DNA from: Natranaerovirga hydrolytica
Lineage (GTDB): Bacteria > Bacillota > Clostridia > Lachnospirales > DSM-24629
DNA: 64,000 bases
Reading direction: 5' to 3'
NCBI RefSeq assembly: GCF_004339095.1
Contig: NZ_SMGQ01000018.1
Location: 24,227 to 88,226, forward strand
Part shown: in pieces, positions 1 through 5,642 of the stretch
How the letters are laid out: every line of letters begins with the position of its first letter
Position numbering within the stretch: position 1 is the stretch's first letter
Translations under genes and position numbers: made by a program
The notes under the pieces: generated by a model
Seen by the model: only the letters and a program-made list of their open reading frames with translations
What the model was told of the DNA's origin: nothing
Database searches by the model: none

Positions 1-164
1 TTTTCTTCCATTGTATCATTATCATTTATTGCTTGTTTGCTACTATCATTTTCTGCGCTCCCTTTCAAAGTCTCGCTTTGACTCTGTTCTTGACTGCAAC
101 CAATTAATAATGTCAGTAGAATTAATAAACTGGTTATTATGATCTGTTTCTTATACGTTTTCAT
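1..164 (-). CDS. Lipoprotein, N-terminal part only (runs off window)
   Basis: Only the first 54 codons are in the window. They read as a classic lipoprotein signal: Lys-rich start (MKTYKKQ), hydrophobic stretch, then lipobox LLIGC with the lipidated Cys at residue 23, followed by a Ser/Gln/Glu/Asp-rich linker. A strong AGGAGG lies at 171-176, 6 nt before the ATG. It directly follows the methyltransferase gene and would share its Fur-box-controlled promoter. A substrate-binding protein of an iron, heme or siderophore ABC transporter is therefore a reasonable guess, but that is inferred from context; no solute-binding domain is visible in the part seen here. Confidence 0.75.
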   Translation of the reverse strand, partial: MKTYKKQIIITSLLILLTLLIGCSQEQSQSETLKGSAENDSSKQAINDNDTMEE

Positions 165-176
165 TTTTTTCCTCCT

Positions 177-977
177 CTATTGTACTTTCCAATATAGCCA
201 TGCTAAATTGGAACAGACTTTCGTCTCTATCTCACCGTTTTTCATTAAGTTTTGTAAAGTGCTTTTAAATTTGTTTAAATCCATTCCAGCCTCTACCAAA
301 TAACTATATCGATCCATAGCTTCTTCAATGGTATACTGAATTAAGGTTTCTGACCCATAATACGCAATTTCTGGATTAAATCCCCACAACCAAAGTATAT
401 TAAAAAACAACTGGACGATATTTCTGTCATTATGTGGATCATATCTTTGATCTATATTTAATTTTTCTTTTAAATACACCTCTACACTATCTGTTTTTTT
501 GATACTTCTACTAATAAAACAATACTGTTTAGACGCTTCAATCATTTTTTCAAGCGCAGCAATATTGTTAATACCAGGACACATTGAAGAAAAAACCAAA
601 TCAAACTGTTTTTTCCAATTTCTTTCTTCTAAATTAGTTTCTACCCATTCAGCTTTAACATAAGAAACATTAAGTAAGTTTTCACTTTCTTTCTTTGCGT
701 GGTTTAACATTTTTTGAGATATATCTGTACCCACTACTTTTTTTGCATACTCAGAAAAGCCAGTTGTATGTCTTCCTGTTCCACATCCAACATCCAAAAC
801 ATTGGCTTCTTTATTCAAAATTTGCTTTGATTTTAGAAACTCAATTAATTCTTTGCTTTGATTTTGATCCATTTTCTTTACTCTTTCATAAAACACATCG
901 GCTTTATCGTCCCAAAGAGCTTCATCGCTATTTCTTTTCATACTTTCCAATACTTGGATATAATCATTTAACTGCAT
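177..977 (-). CDS. Class I SAM-dependent methyltransferase
   Basis: Soluble protein of 266 aa with the Rossmann-type SAM-binding motif I VLDVGCGTGR at about residues 60-69 and an acidic residue after the next strand (VVGTDIS), typical of class I methyltransferases. The methyl acceptor is unknown. The open frame extends three codons upstream to a GTG, but that GTG overlaps the Shine-Dalgarno AGGAG (986-990); the ATG at 977 sits 8 nt after it and is taken as the start. The gene lies just downstream of a Fur-like box and 12 nt before a lipoprotein gene, so it probably belongs to an iron-responsive operon, perhaps for metallophore or heme handling. That role is inferred from context alone. Confidence 0.8.
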   Translation of the reverse strand: MQLNDYIQVLESMKRNSDEALWDDKADVFYERVKKMDQNQSKELIEFLKSKQILNKEANVLDVGCGTGRHTTGFSEYAKKVVGTDISQKMLNHAKKESENLLNVSYVKAEWVETNLEERNWKKQFDLVFSSMCPGINNIAALEKMIEASKQYCFISRSIKKTDSVEVYLKEKLNIDQRYDPHNDRNIVQLFFNILWLWGFNPEIAYYGSETLIQYTIEEAMDRYSYLVEAGMDLNKFKSTLQNLMKNGEIETKVCSNLAWLYWKVQ

Positions 978-997
978 TTCACACACTCCTAATTTAT

Positions 998-1016
998 GAT
1001 ATTGATTACCATTATC
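998..1016 (-). promoter_or_regulatory. Fur-box-like operator
   Basis: The 19-mer GATAATGGTAATCAATATC on the minus strand matches the classical Fur box GATAATGATAATCATTATC (or its reverse complement, which differs only at the centre) at 17 of 19 positions. It lies about 20-40 nt upstream of the methyltransferase ATG, where a repressor would block transcription. This suggests iron-dependent control of the methyltransferase-lipoprotein operon. Confidence 0.6.
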
Positions 1017-1070
1017 ATTGATTTTTTATAAAATTACCTTCGTACCACCTTGGGCACAAAGGTTTATTTT

Positions 1071-1412
1071 TTATTGATTTAATTGCCTATATGTTTCTAA
1101 AAAGTACTTTAAATTTGCCAATCTAGATTCTATATCTTTTTCCCACTCTTTTAGTTCTTTAAATCCTACTTCAGTAATTGTATAAACTTTCTTAGCAGGG
1201 CCTTTTTCTGGATTCTCCCATTTAAATTCAACGGCTCCATTACTTTCTAACTCCTTTAGACATCTATATATTGCTCCCGTATCCACATTAAAATTAGGCA
1301 GCGTTTCTGATAAGACAGTATATACGCCTCCGCCATGATTATCTTCTTTCGCCAAAGCTAATAAAATAAACGCATTTAGATGTCTAAAATTTTTTCCTTT
1401 CATTACACTCAT
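1071..1412 (-). CDS. PadR family transcriptional regulator
   Basis: A 113-aa winged-helix repressor of the PadR family. It has the N-terminal helices (KGKNFRHLNAFILLALAKE), a Gly-rich turn and recognition region (GGGVYTVLSETLPNFNVDTGAIYRCLKELESNGAV), the wing (ENPEKGPAKKVYTITEVGF) and a C-terminal dimerisation helix. The family typically represses efflux or membrane-protein genes in response to small ligands. A strong AGGAGG (1422-1427) precedes the ATG. Its 3' end lies about 55 nt upstream of the Fur box of the methyltransferase gene. The upstream region holds a perfect palindrome that may be its own operator. The ligand is unknown. Confidence 0.85.
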   Translation of the reverse strand: MSVMKGKNFRHLNAFILLALAKEDNHGGGVYTVLSETLPNFNVDTGAIYRCLKELESNGAVEFKWENPEKGPAKKVYTITEVGFKELKEWEKDIESRLANLKYFLETYRQLNQ

Positions 1413-1501
1413 TATGATTCCTCCTAGATAACAAACTTGTTAGTGTAAATGTAATAATAATTCAAACTTATTTTATCACATCTACTGCCGAAGTTAAAAT
1501 T

Positions 1502-1608
1502 TGTTTCTAGGAAACAGATTAACATAACGCACTGTTGTTTACAGTATACTGTTGTTTGCATTTGTTGTCAAGAGATTTTTTATGCTCACTTGTTTCTTAA
1601 AAGGAAAC
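1502..1608. promoter_or_regulatory. Candidate operator region upstream of padR
   Basis: This region contains a perfect 12-bp palindrome ACAGTATACTGT (1541-1552) embedded in two direct copies of ACTGTTGTTT (1531-1540 and 1548-1557). An inverted repeat TGTTTC-tag-GAAACA lies at 1502-1516, and a similar imperfect one at 1591-1608. Such clustered symmetry upstream of a PadR gene is typical of autoregulatory operators. I could not pick out one convincing padR promoter. Confidence 0.4.
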
Positions 1609-1663
1609 TGACTCCCAAGGATTTTGAGATGGCACTTTCATTTAAAATTTACAATGATAATTT

Positions 1664-2803
1664 TTAATACGGTAAACTCAATTGAATATCCGTAATATGA
1701 ATGCCACAAATTTCCTCTATCTCTATTAATTCTAATATGCGCTCAGGTCTATCTTGAATCACTATACCATAGGATTTTATACCATATTCATTAACGTAAC
1801 TGAGTACTTCTTCATAATATTCTTTATGGATAAATCTATCATTTAAATTTCTTAAGGTATCACCATGGTCAATTTGAAAGTTGAGTAAGGATTTAAAGTG
1901 TTTCTCATACATTTCTCCTGTTAACTTTTCATTGGCTTCTAACGCTAAAGTATAATAAGGATATTTTTCATTGTTTTCAATAAATAAAAACCCTGTTCCT
2001 GATGGTTCAAAACCAATTAAAGGCAAAACTTGTTGATGCTTTTGAGAGTTTCTAATACCAACCCATGCAATACGATAGTCTTGGGATAAGCCAGACAGTT
2101 CTTCCATTGTTAAATCTTCATCAAAAGAAAGGTAGGCTTTGACCGTCGTATACGAAGGTGCATTTTTTAACTTACTAATCTCTCTATTAATTCTTTCTTC
2201 GCTCATTTCATAAGATGGATAAGAGCCATGAACAAAGACGTTCAAAGGAATGCTAGACCAAAATGCATCATCTATACTTAAAATTCCTTTATTAATATTA
2301 CCGTAATAATACTCTATTTTACCTGTGAATGTATTCCACCTTCGAACCGCTAATGAATATTTGCCTATTCCTGTATTATCAGCTGATATTGTACTACCAA
2401 CTGATGCAGCATGGTGTAGCCTTGTATAGTTATCCATTAATATGGTTAAATCCTTTGAATACTCATTAATAGTTGTTTCATTTGGGTCATAATACAACTT
2501 ATTTAAATAAGGAGAAACAATCGTTTGAAGTGTAATTAATATGAGCATTACAATAGCGACTGAACCTAGTATGACTTTATTATTTCTTTTTCTTATGTCT
2601 TTTCGAATTTTATTAATAATCTGTGTATTATCTTCACAGGTCTTTGAATCTAAATCCAAGTCACTTTTTAAATCCAAATCAAAACTTTCATCAATATACT
2701 CGTTTAACAGTTTTAACTTTTCTATTTCATCTTCTACTATTTTTATTTCTTCCTTGGTAGCTGTGTTGTCTTTATATTTTTTAATTAACTCTTTAAAATT
2801 CAT
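1664..2803 (-). CDS. Membrane anti-sigma factor (sigma factor regulator N/C domains)
   Basis: A 379-aa protein with a cytoplasmic N-terminal helical part (about 75 aa, Lys/Glu/Asp-rich), one transmembrane segment (about residues 77-97, GSVAIVMLILITLQTIV) and a large extracytoplasmic domain. It resembles the Sigma_reg_N/Sigma_reg_C family, whose members are encoded with ECF sigma factors and hold them inactive at the membrane. The gene overlaps the sigma gene by 11 nt. The start was moved from ATG 2809, which directly abuts AGGAGG with no spacing, to ATG 2803, giving 6 nt spacing. The signal it senses is unknown; envelope stress is usual for the family. Confidence 0.8.
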   Translation of the reverse strand: MNFKELIKKYKDNTATKEEIKIVEDEIEKLKLLNEYIDESFDLDLKSDLDLDSKTCEDNTQIINKIRKDIRKRNNKVILGSVAIVMLILITLQTIVSPYLNKLYYDPNETTINEYSKDLTILMDNYTRLHHAASVGSTISADNTGIGKYSLAVRRWNTFTGKIEYYYGNINKGILSIDDAFWSSIPLNVFVHGSYPSYEMSEERINREISKLKNAPSYTTVKAYLSFDEDLTMEELSGLSQDYRIAWVGIRNSQKHQQVLPLIGFEPSGTGFLFIENNEKYPYYTLALEANEKLTGEMYEKHFKSLLNFQIDHGDTLRNLNDRFIHKEYYEEVLSYVNEYGIKSYGIVIQDRPERILELIEIEEICGIHITDIQLSLPY

Positions 2804-3290
2804 AACCATCCTCCTCTAGCATTATTTTGAGCTTTTTTCTTGCTCTAGAAATTATTGTTTTGGCATTTCCTCTTGATATATTCATAAGTTTAGCAATATC
2901 TGCAAGTGGAATGTTTCCGTAATAGAATAAAATTAATATCTCCTGGTAATTCTTCTGTAACTTCATAATGGACTTATAAATGTATAGATTTTTTTCTTTT
3001 TCAATGATCTTTTCCAATGCACTCTCATTGTCTTTGATAAACAATTCCTCTAACGGTCTGTTCATTATTTTTTTATTCTTTCTTATATTATCAAGCCATA
3101 AATTTTTACACACAACAAGCAACCAATACTTAAAGTACCTTTTTTCATCATCTAATGTGATAAAGGCTTTTTCAAAGGCTTCACTCACAATGTCTTCTGT
3201 CATTTCTTTATTTTTACACAAAGAAAAAACGTAGATATATGCTGTTCTATAGTACTTAATATATAATGCTTCTAATATATCTGCGTCCAT
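2793..3290 (-). CDS. ECF-type RNA polymerase sigma-70 factor
   Basis: A 165-aa sigma factor with only regions 2 and 4. Region 2 (YYRTAYIYVFSLCKNKEMTEDIVSEAFEKAF, about residues 13-43) and region 4 helix-turn-helix (IPLADIAKLMNISRGNAKTIISRARKKL, about 123-150) are clear. The open frame begins at a TTG at 3317, but AAGGAGG lies between that TTG and ATG 3290, so 3290 is the start. It is translationally coupled to the anti-sigma gene that follows. A TGTAAC-N16-CGTT element upstream suggests autoregulation. Regulon unknown. Confidence 0.88.
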   Translation of the reverse strand: MDADILEALYIKYYRTAYIYVFSLCKNKEMTEDIVSEAFEKAFITLDDEKRYFKYWLLVVCKNLWLDNIRKNKKIMNRPLEELFIKDNESALEKIIEKEKNLYIYKSIMKLQKNYQEILILFYYGNIPLADIAKLMNISRGNAKTIISRARKKLKIMLEEDGYEF

Positions 3291-3323
3291 TATGACCTCC
3301 TTTTTATCTTCCTTCAATACAAA

Positions 3324-3349
3324 AACGTATTCGTTAATAAAAGGTTACA
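3324..3349 (-). promoter_or_regulatory. Candidate ECF-type autoregulatory promoter
   Basis: On the minus strand, TGTAAC (3349-3344) and CGTT (3327-3324) are separated by 16 nt. This is the layout of ECF sigma promoters (AAC-type -35, CGT-type -10), here about 30 nt before the sigma gene start. It suggests that the sigma factor transcribes its own operon. Confidence 0.45.
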
Positions 3350-3362
3350 CGATTATGTAATA

Positions 3363-3460
3363 TGAAAGTCTAATTCGCAAACTTACTCGTAAGGATTTGG
3401 AAATTAGACTTTCATTGAAACCTTGTGCCTGTAGCTCAGTGAAAGGCATGTTGCAAGGTT
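3363..3460 (+). repeat. Dispersed leader-hairpin element, copy A
   Basis: Perfect 13-bp stem TGAAAGTCTAATT (3363-3375) / AATTAGACTTTCA (3402-3414). The conserved loop has AAACTTAC-TC-GTAAGGATTTG, containing a small inner hairpin. The tail has TTGTGCCTG (3424-3432), closed by AACCTTG (3419-3425) pairing with CAAGGTT (3454-3460). Homologous copies lie at 4231-4284, 18572-18672, 27179-27263 and, more degenerate, 24509-24682. The inner stem here is TTAC/GTAA instead of TTGC/GCAA, a compensatory change. Read in plus orientation it faces no gene. Confidence 0.75.
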
Positions 3461-3669
3461 AATATGATAACAAAATCCCCTCTGTAGAATAAAGCCCAAG
3501 AAATGATTTGGTTCAATTTAAAGCAGGTGTAATTTATTTGTTTTTTGTTCCTATATATAAAAAATGCTAATGCTTTTGTAGCGCTTTTGGAATTAGAATG
3601 GTTCGCACGATAGGTCTCTGTCCCTTGCCGCGCTTTTCTTATGTAGGTTCCACATTCTCAACACAAGAA

Positions 3670-3703
3670 AAAGTCGTAAGATTTATAAAAACTCTACGAC
3701 TTT
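3670..3703 (-). terminator. Intrinsic terminator of spoVG
   Basis: A 9-bp stem AAAGTCGTA/TACGACTTT. On the minus strand it is followed by TTTTTCTT, the order expected for termination of spoVG transcription. Confidence 0.65.
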
Positions 3704-3714
3704 ATCTACAATCT

Positions 3715-3742
3715 AGGCACTTCAATATTGAAGTGCCTTTTG
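3715..3742 (+). terminator. Palindromic hairpin with plus-strand T-run
   Basis: A perfect 12-bp inverted repeat with no loop (AGGCACTTCAAT/ATTGAAGTGCCT, 3715-3738) followed by TTTTGTATT on the plus strand. It would terminate a plus-strand transcript, although no protein gene lies upstream on that strand. Confidence 0.5.
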
Positions 3743-3777
3743 TATTATTAACTTATATTAAATAACAATCTCCCTAT

Positions 3778-4074
3778 TTAATTAAATGACACAGCAATTT
3801 CATCTTCTGTATCGTTCGTCAATAATACTGTTTCGTATTTTTCCAAAACATTTTTTTGGATTTTTTCTCTTGTCTCAGAATTAATTGGGTGTGCAATGTC
3901 TCTAAACTCTCCGTCTAAGGCTTTACGACTTGGCATTGCAATAAACAAACCCTTCTCACCTTCAATAACTTTAATGTCGTGAACAACAAATTCGTTATCA
4001 AAGGTAACTGAAACAACAGCTTTCATTTTTCCGTCTTTGTTGACTTTACGAACCCTTACATCTGTTATTTCCAT
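3778..4074 (-). CDS. spoVG: Septation/sporulation regulator SpoVG
   Basis: A 98-aa protein matching SpoVG along its length: start [19 protein letters not shown], then [10 protein letters not shown], then [16 protein letters not shown]. SpoVG is a small nucleic-acid-binding protein that affects asymmetric septation, capsule and toxin genes. AAAGGGG precedes the ATG. It lies downstream of purR in the same orientation, as in Bacillus (purR-ridA-spoVG), but ridA is missing. It has its own promoter about 210-240 nt upstream, and its leader RNA would begin with a copy of the dispersed hairpin element. Confidence 0.95.
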   Translation of the reverse strand: MEITDVRVRKVNKDGKMKAVVSVTFDNEFVVHDIKVIEGEKGLFIAMPSRKALDGEFRDIAHPINSETREKIQKNVLEKYETVLLTNDTEDEIAVSFN

Positions 4075-4230
4075 ATGCTAACCCCTTTCTGTAACATGTT
4101 GAGACCCAAAGAAGCTCTACAACCTCCCCTGGAGATCTTCTTGTTAAAATTGTGTTTTTTCTTTATGCCTTCTATTCTTTACCTTTTTTCAACGATACTG
4201 TTAAAGTTTTATTAAAAGACATAATAACAT

Positions 4231-4284
4231 TTGAAAGCAAAAACTTAAAACCCTTGCAAGCAAGTTTACAAATTTTTCTTTCAA
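4231..4284 (-). repeat. Dispersed leader-hairpin element, copy D (spoVG leader)
   Basis: Stem TTGAAAGAAAAATTT / AGTTTTTGCTTTCAA (12 of 15 pairs) around the conserved loop GTAAACTTGCTTGCAAGGG with inner hairpin CTTGC/GCAAG. The CTTGTGCCTGAAGCG tail of other copies is absent. The stem's first base lies 5 nt past the -10 box, so the spoVG transcript should begin with this hairpin. Confidence 0.75.
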
Positions 4285-4288
4285 GTCA

Positions 4289-4317
4289 ATTATAGTATAA
4301 TTACTATTAAAGTTCAA
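4289..4317 (-). promoter_or_regulatory. spoVG promoter (SigA-type)
   Basis: TTGAAC (4317-4312), 17-nt spacer, TATAAT (4294-4289) on the minus strand. Transcription would start near 4283. I did not find a convincing SigH-type promoter of the kind that drives spoVG in Bacillus. Confidence 0.7.
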
Positions 4318-4489
4318 CGTTTTTTTGAATTAAATAATAAATTTTAAACAATACATAATATTAAATTATTATTTTTAACAATTATCGACAAAATACATTC
4401 TTATTCCCCTTAAAATTACAGTCATAGATTTTTATTAAATGTTTAATATTGTATAAAAAAATTATACCGTATTAACAAATATTGATAAT

Positions 4490-4517
4490 AAAAAAACCCT
4501 TTTAAAAAGAGTCTTTT
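4490..4517 (-). terminator. Probable purR terminator
   Basis: An imperfect hairpin (AAAGACTCTTTT paired with AAAAGGGTTTT) directly after the purR stop, followed on the minus strand by a run of T. Confidence 0.45.
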
Positions 4518-5333
4518 CTATAAAGTATTATTAGGTAAAACTTTTATTTCTTTTTCATTATCATATAAATCTTCTAATTCTACTAAATAACAAAAGTCAT
4601 CTACTAGTTTCTTTTCTGGATGTTTGGTAGCCATCACAACACCAATTCCTACTACTTCTGCTTCAAATTCGTTCATCAAATCAATAATTCCTTTTGCAGT
4701 ACCTCCTGCTTTCATAAAATCATCAATGAAAACTATTTTCGAACCTTTTTCAATGGCTTTTTTTGCCAATGACATGGTTTTAATAGTCTTAGAAGAACCT
4801 GTTATATAATTCATTTGTATGGCCGTACCTTCTGTGAGTCTTGATGATTTTCTAACGACTACCATTGGTTTATTAAGAATTCTTGCTGTCATTAGTGCAA
4901 GAGGTATTCCTTTTGTTTCTATTGTAACAACGTAATCAATTGGTTGATCTAGAAAATGATTCGCCAATGCCTTACCGATCCTATAAGCCATACCTGGCTC
5001 ATAAAAAATGTCATTCATATACAAATACCCACCGGGCATTAATCTACTTTCTTCCTTAATCTTTTGACACAATTCTAATTTTACATTTTCTATTTGATCT
5101 GTTGATACCTTAGGCTGATATATTATACCTCCAGATGCACCTGAAAAAGACTCTATCTTTCCTAATTGATATTCTTCAAAAAATTCTTCTATGACATCTA
5201 TATCTTCACTTAAAGTTGATTTTGCGCAATTAAATTTTTCTGTAAAATAATTAAGGGTATATAATGTATTCGGGTTTTCTGTAAGTATTTTTGTTATAAC
5301 GCCTATTCTTTTATTTTTACTAACCTTACCCAC
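4518..5333 (-). CDS. purR: Pur operon repressor PurR
   Basis: A 271-aa PurR of the Gram-positive type: N-terminal winged helix (NKRIGVITKILTENPNTLYTL...CAKSTLSEDIDVIEEFF) fused to a phosphoribosyltransferase-like domain with the PRPP loop VFIDDFMKAGGTAKGI near residue 210. PRPP binding releases it from PurBoxes of purine genes. The open frame begins at a TTG at 5354, but AAAGGAAGG lies between that TTG and GTG 5333. The GTG start also gives an N-terminus about as long as that of Bacillus PurR. A PurBox-like inverted pair over its promoter suggests autoregulation. Confidence 0.93.
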   Translation of the reverse strand: MGKVSKNKRIGVITKILTENPNTLYTLNYFTEKFNCAKSTLSEDIDVIEEFFEEYQLGKIESFSGASGGIIYQPKVSTDQIENVKLELCQKIKEESRLMPGGYLYMNDIFYEPGMAYRIGKALANHFLDQPIDYVVTIETKGIPLALMTARILNKPMVVVRKSSRLTEGTAIQMNYITGSSKTIKTMSLAKKAIEKGSKIVFIDDFMKAGGTAKGIIDLMNEFEAEVVGIGVVMATKHPEKKLVDDFCYLVELEDLYDNEKEIKVLPNNTL

Positions 5334-5373
5334 TATTTTGTTCCTTCCTTTCAAATAACATTAATCTAATTTT

Positions 5374-5402
5374 ATTATACCTTAAGTTCACGAATATTTT
5401 AA
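5374..5402 (-). promoter_or_regulatory. purR promoter
   Basis: TATAAT at 5379-5374 with TTAAAA at 5402-5397, 17-nt spacer, minus strand. The -35 falls inside the left arm of the PurBox-like repeat. Confidence 0.5.
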
Positions 5403-5429
5403 GGCTTTTCAAATAAAAATATTCGGTTT
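5387..5429. promoter_or_regulatory. PurBox-like inverted pair
   Basis: A perfect 10-bp inverted repeat CGAATATTTT (5391-5400) / AAAATATTCG (5416-5425). Read on the minus strand, the second arm extends to AAAACCGAATATT, matching the Bacillus PurBox AWWWCCGAACWWT at 12 of 13 positions. The first arm is weaker. The CGAA and TTCG cores face each other about 27 nt apart, close to the layout of PurR operator pairs. Confidence 0.55.
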
Positions 5430-5642
5430 TTACTTTTTCTTTTAATTTTTTTCTACAACAGTTATAATAACTATATACAATTGGCTATTTATGCATATAC
5501 TTACATTAAGACTTTACATTTAACAATGCAATCAATATTTTAATAAACTGCGTAAAAGCCTATATAAACTTATTAAGTTTTGTTATTGATTTTACTTATA
5601 TAATCAAATACTAATCGCATAAAACAAGGAGTGTATCTTATA

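Larger units (their letters stand above)
3291..3777. other. 487-bp intergenic region between the sigma gene and spoVG
   Basis: No convincing protein gene. It holds the ECF-like promoter, one copy of the dispersed leader hairpin on the plus strand (3363-3460), a stretch with several complementary blocks (about 3470-3660), then two strong hairpins (3670-3703 and 3715-3738). The plus-strand hairpin at 3715 is followed by TTTT. A plus-strand noncoding transcript starting near 3363 and ending near 3742 is possible, but no known RNA family was recognised. Confidence 0.4.
4075..4517 (-). other. 443-bp spoVG leader and purR 3' region
   Basis: It contains the predicted spoVG promoter (4289-4317), the leader hairpin (4231-4284), then about 155 nt of untranslated leader that includes a purine-rich AGGGGAGG block (about 4117-4127) not followed by a usable start. 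Upstream of the promoter (4318-4487) the DNA is extremely AT-rich with no gene seen. The purR terminator is at its far end. Confidence 0.5.
5334..5642. other. Divergent purR/murC regulatory region
   Basis: It holds the purR promoter and PurBox-like pair (5374-5425) on one side. On the murC side there is a TATAAT at 5599-5604 with no clear -35, and the murC Shine-Dalgarno AAGGAG at 5626-5631. The rest is AT-rich with no gene. Confidence 0.5.

Noticed and set aside
11..30. Fur-box-like ATCATTATCATTTATTG near the window start
   Set aside because: It lies inside the lipoprotein coding region (Asn/Asp codons) and lacks the full 19-bp symmetry.
695..1021. Plus-strand open frame opposite the methyltransferase gene
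   Set aside because: Antisense shadow with Leu/Phe/Tyr-rich composition and no ribosome-binding site.
1033..1066. T-box-like AAGGTGGTACGAAGG on the minus strand
   Set aside because: Only a few bases resemble the T-box antiterminator; no specifier stem fits between padR and the methyltransferase gene.
1617..1652. Possible sixth copy of the leader element (AAGGATTTTGAGATGG then CTTTCATTT)
   Set aside because: Only one arm and part of the loop can be seen and no pairing partner was found; too degenerate to count.
3427..3452. tRNA-like D-arm text (GTAGCTCAGTGAAAGGCA)
   Set aside because: No acceptor, anticodon or T-arm can be completed; it is the diverged tail of leader element copy A.
3590..3640. 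Weak likeness to part of 6S RNA (GTTCGCA and GTCCC blocks)
   Set aside because: The remainder of the closing stem and central bubble could not be matched, so no 6S RNA is called.
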